NCBI RefSeq assembly: GCF_019599185.1
Contig: NZ_JAIEUL010000009.1
Location: 1 to 64,000, forward strand
Direction of reading: 5' to 3'
Length of the DNA: 64,000 nt
Source: Cryobacterium inferilacus
Lineage (GTDB): Bacteria; Actinomycetota; Actinomycetes; Actinomycetales; Microbacteriaceae
Positions within the stretch are counted from its first letter, which is position 1. The number at the start of each line of letters is the position of its first letter. Below the pieces are notes generated by a model. The model saw only the letters and a program-made list of their open reading frames with translations. It was not told the origin of the DNA and did not search any database. Shown here piece after piece: positions 62,752 through 64,000 of the stretch. Made by a program: the position numbers and the translations under genes.

Positions 62752-62858
62752 CGAAATGCCCCTTCAGCCGGTCTGACGGGGCATTTCGCGGCATTTCACC
62801 GGGCAACAACCCCGCCAGATACGCCGAAATGCCCCTTGCGCGAGCGCGAAGGGGCATT
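62752..62858. repeat. Two hairpins with shared AAATGCCCCTT arms
   Basis: Hairpin 1: CGAAATGCCCC (62752-62762) pairs with GGGGCATTTCG (62778-62788). Hairpin 2: AATGCCCCTT (62828-62837) pairs with AAGGGGCATT (62849-62858). The unit CGAAATGCCCCTT starts both. Lies between convergent genes and may terminate both, but has no T-run. Confidence 0.75.
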
Positions 62859-62877
62859 GTGCGGCAACTCAGCAGAG

Positions 62878-63444
62878 CTACGGGGCGGTGGTGGCTTCCG
62901 GCGTCGCGGTGGCCGCGGGGGTCTCCGTCGGCTCCGAGGTCTCGGCGGGCTCCGACGTCTGAGCCGGCGTGGGGGCCTCTGTCGGCACCAGGGTGGAGTA
63001 CTCGGCCAGTTCGCCGTCGAGGACCGGAACGAGCAGCTCGATTCCGGTGAGGTCGCCGTACTGGAAGAACACCGGGAAGAGGGAACCCGCGCTGGCGTTC
63101 AGGCTTTCGACCGGCACGCTCTCGCCGTCGACGCCGATCTCGGTGGTCGAGTTAGCCTCAATGGTCACCTCGGTGTCGATCTTCTCGTCGACGCCCTCGT
63201 ACTGCACAAGCAGCTCGATGTCCTCGGTGCTGGAGTTCACGACGTGAACGAGCAGGTTCGCGTTCTCACCGTCGGCGGTGAGCAGGATCGCGTTGCGGAT
63301 GGCGAGGTCGCCGACGTCGCCGCTGACGCCGTCGCTGGCGTCGTACTGGATCGTCGTCGCCTGGGGAGCGTACAGATTGCAGCCCGTCGTTCCCAACAGG
63401 ATGCCGGCCGCCACAACGACGGTTGCCATGGTTCGCGCTCTCAC
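62878..63444 (-). CDS. Putative lipoprotein
   Basis: 188-aa exported protein: signal helix ATVVVAAGILLGTTGC with lipobox GTTGC, a beta-rich domain (IRNAILLTADGENANLLVHV, TEDIELLVQYEG) and a low-complexity Thr/Pro/Glu/Ala-rich C-terminal tail of about 35 residues. Start is GTG with GGAGG 4 nt upstream. No family recognised; DNA between it and regX3 is repetitive. May be a cell-surface protein regulated with phosphate, unproven. Confidence 0.75.
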   Translation of the reverse strand: MRARTMATVVVAAGILLGTTGCNLYAPQATTIQYDASDGVSGDVGDLAIRNAILLTADGENANLLVHVVNSSTEDIELLVQYEGVDEKIDTEVTIEANSTTEIGVDGESVPVESLNASAGSLFPVFFQYGDLTGIELLVPVLDGELAEYSTLVPTEAPTPAQTSEPAETSEPTETPAATATPEATTAP

Positions 63445-63589
63445 AAGACCTCCACAAGAGTTCAGCGTTCAGCCGAAAGTGGCGTGAACGCTGCAGATTT
63501 GGGTCGAGTTTACCTTACGGAAGGAACCGGCCACGGCGCGTAGGCCGGGTCGGCGCATACTCATCCGGGAGGGTGGCGGAGAGGGGTGG

Positions 63590-63595
63590 TATCAT
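63590..63595 (+). promoter_or_regulatory. Extended -10 element of carD
   Basis: TATCAT preceded by TG (TGGTATCAT) at 63590; transcription from about 63602, with GAAGGGA before the ATG. No clear -35. Confidence 0.45.
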
Positions 63596-63621
63596 AGACG
63601 TTGCTGAAGGGATATCAATAC

Positions 63622-64000
63622 ATGCTATTCGAAGTTGGCGAAACAGTCGTCTATCCCCACCACGGCGCTGCGACCATCACCGAGGTGAAGACTCGCATCA
63701 TCAAGGGTGAAGAAAAGCTCTATTTGAAGCTCAACGTCACCCAGGGAGATCTCACCATCGAGGTCCCCGCCGAGAACGTCGACCTTGTCGGCGTGCGCGA
63801 CGTCATCGGCCAGGACGGCCTTGACAGGGTCTTCGAGGTGCTCAGGGCCCCGTTCACCGAAGAACCCACCAACTGGTCACGCCGGTACAAGGCCAACCTC
63901 GAGAAGCTGGCCAGTGGCGACGTGATCAAGGTCTCGGAGGTCGTGCGCGACCTGTGGCGCCGGGATCAGGACCGCGGCCTGTCGGCCGGAGAGAAACGGA
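63622..64000 (+). CDS. carD: CarD-family RNA polymerase-binding regulator (3' truncated by window)
   Basis: 126 residues visible before the window ends, without a stop. The Tudor-like RNAP-interacting domain starts [19 protein letters not shown] and continues [20 protein letters not shown]; the helical DNA-binding part has [17 protein letters not shown] and [20 protein letters not shown]. CarD stabilises open promoter complexes at most promoters in actinobacteria. GAAGGGA ribosome site 8 nt before ATG. The regX3-carD neighbourhood is conserved in this phylum. Confidence 0.93.
   Translation, partial: MLFEVGETVVYPHHGAATITEVKTRIIKGEEKLYLKLNVTQGDLTIEVPAENVDLVGVRDVIGQDGLDRVFEVLRAPFTEEPTNWSRRYKANLEKLASGDVIKVSEVVRDLWRRDQDRGLSAGEKR

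Overview
The window is a high-GC (roughly 70% by eye) stretch of an actinobacterial chromosome. The gene content points to the family Microbacteriaceae, possibly a Cryobacterium-like organism: mycothiol synthase, a SigK/RskA pair, CarD, a GlnR-type regulator, a seven-subunit Mrp antiporter with fused A and B subunits, and many leaderless promoters. The family is an inference from gene content and composition; there is no rRNA here. I see no phage, transposase, IS or CRISPR. It reads as ordinary core chromosome with small palindromic repeats in the gaps.

Layout. 1-7.3 kb: dimethylargininase, a heterodimeric ABC exporter, a ferredoxin-reductase-like flavoprotein, an alkyltransferase-like protein and a GNAT acetyltransferase. 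7.4-19 kb: NADP-isocitrate dehydrogenase, a metal P-type ATPase, two MFS exporters, an AraC regulator, small membrane proteins, formyl-THF deformylase PurU, a stand-alone riboflavin kinase domain and an amino-acid permease. 19-25.4 kb: mrp(AB)CDEFG, six ORFs each overlapping the next by 4 nt. 25.4-27.8 kb: a ZTP (pfl) riboswitch, then glyA and folD, which with purU and the YgfZ protein give a folate/one-carbon theme. 28-34 kb: gamma carbonic anhydrase-like protein, YbaK-like protein, galTK divergent from a DeoR regulator and galM. 34-38 kb: a DUF445 protein, a serine hydrolase, a zinc-ribbon protein and an OhrR-like MarR regulator. 38-43 kb: a formate-dehydrogenase/molybdenum group (DUF6457, a degenerate ThiF/MoeB-like protein, FdhD, an FdhF/YdeP-type oxidoreductase).

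43-47.6 kb: a VOC protein, tRNA-Lys(TTT), a conserved hypothetical, sigK-rskA behind an ECF-type promoter and a long structured leader, and a class-IV aminotransferase. 47.7-64 kb is a phosphate region: pstSCAB, a MutT1-like Nudix/phosphatase, ppk, mshD, glnR, then (after fatty-acid-binding-like, YgfZ and phosphoglycerate mutase genes) phoU divergent from a SenX3/RegX3-type two-component pair, a lipoprotein and carD. GTTCACC-like direct repeats at 11-nt pitch lie upstream of pstS, ppk and (weaker) phoU and tie this region into one Pho regulon.

Recurrent non-coding patterns: (i) a -10 hexamer followed by exactly 6 nt and the start codon at about fifteen genes, i.e. leaderless transcripts; (ii) a 92-bp element with GCATAACTCCTGC termini, two copies of equal length; (iii) a 70-72-bp hairpin repeat, two copies; (iv) local hairpin clusters with AAATGCCCCTT and AAAAAGGCAAAAGTGAGCT units; (v) apparent excess of GGATGC/GCATCC, even inside genes.
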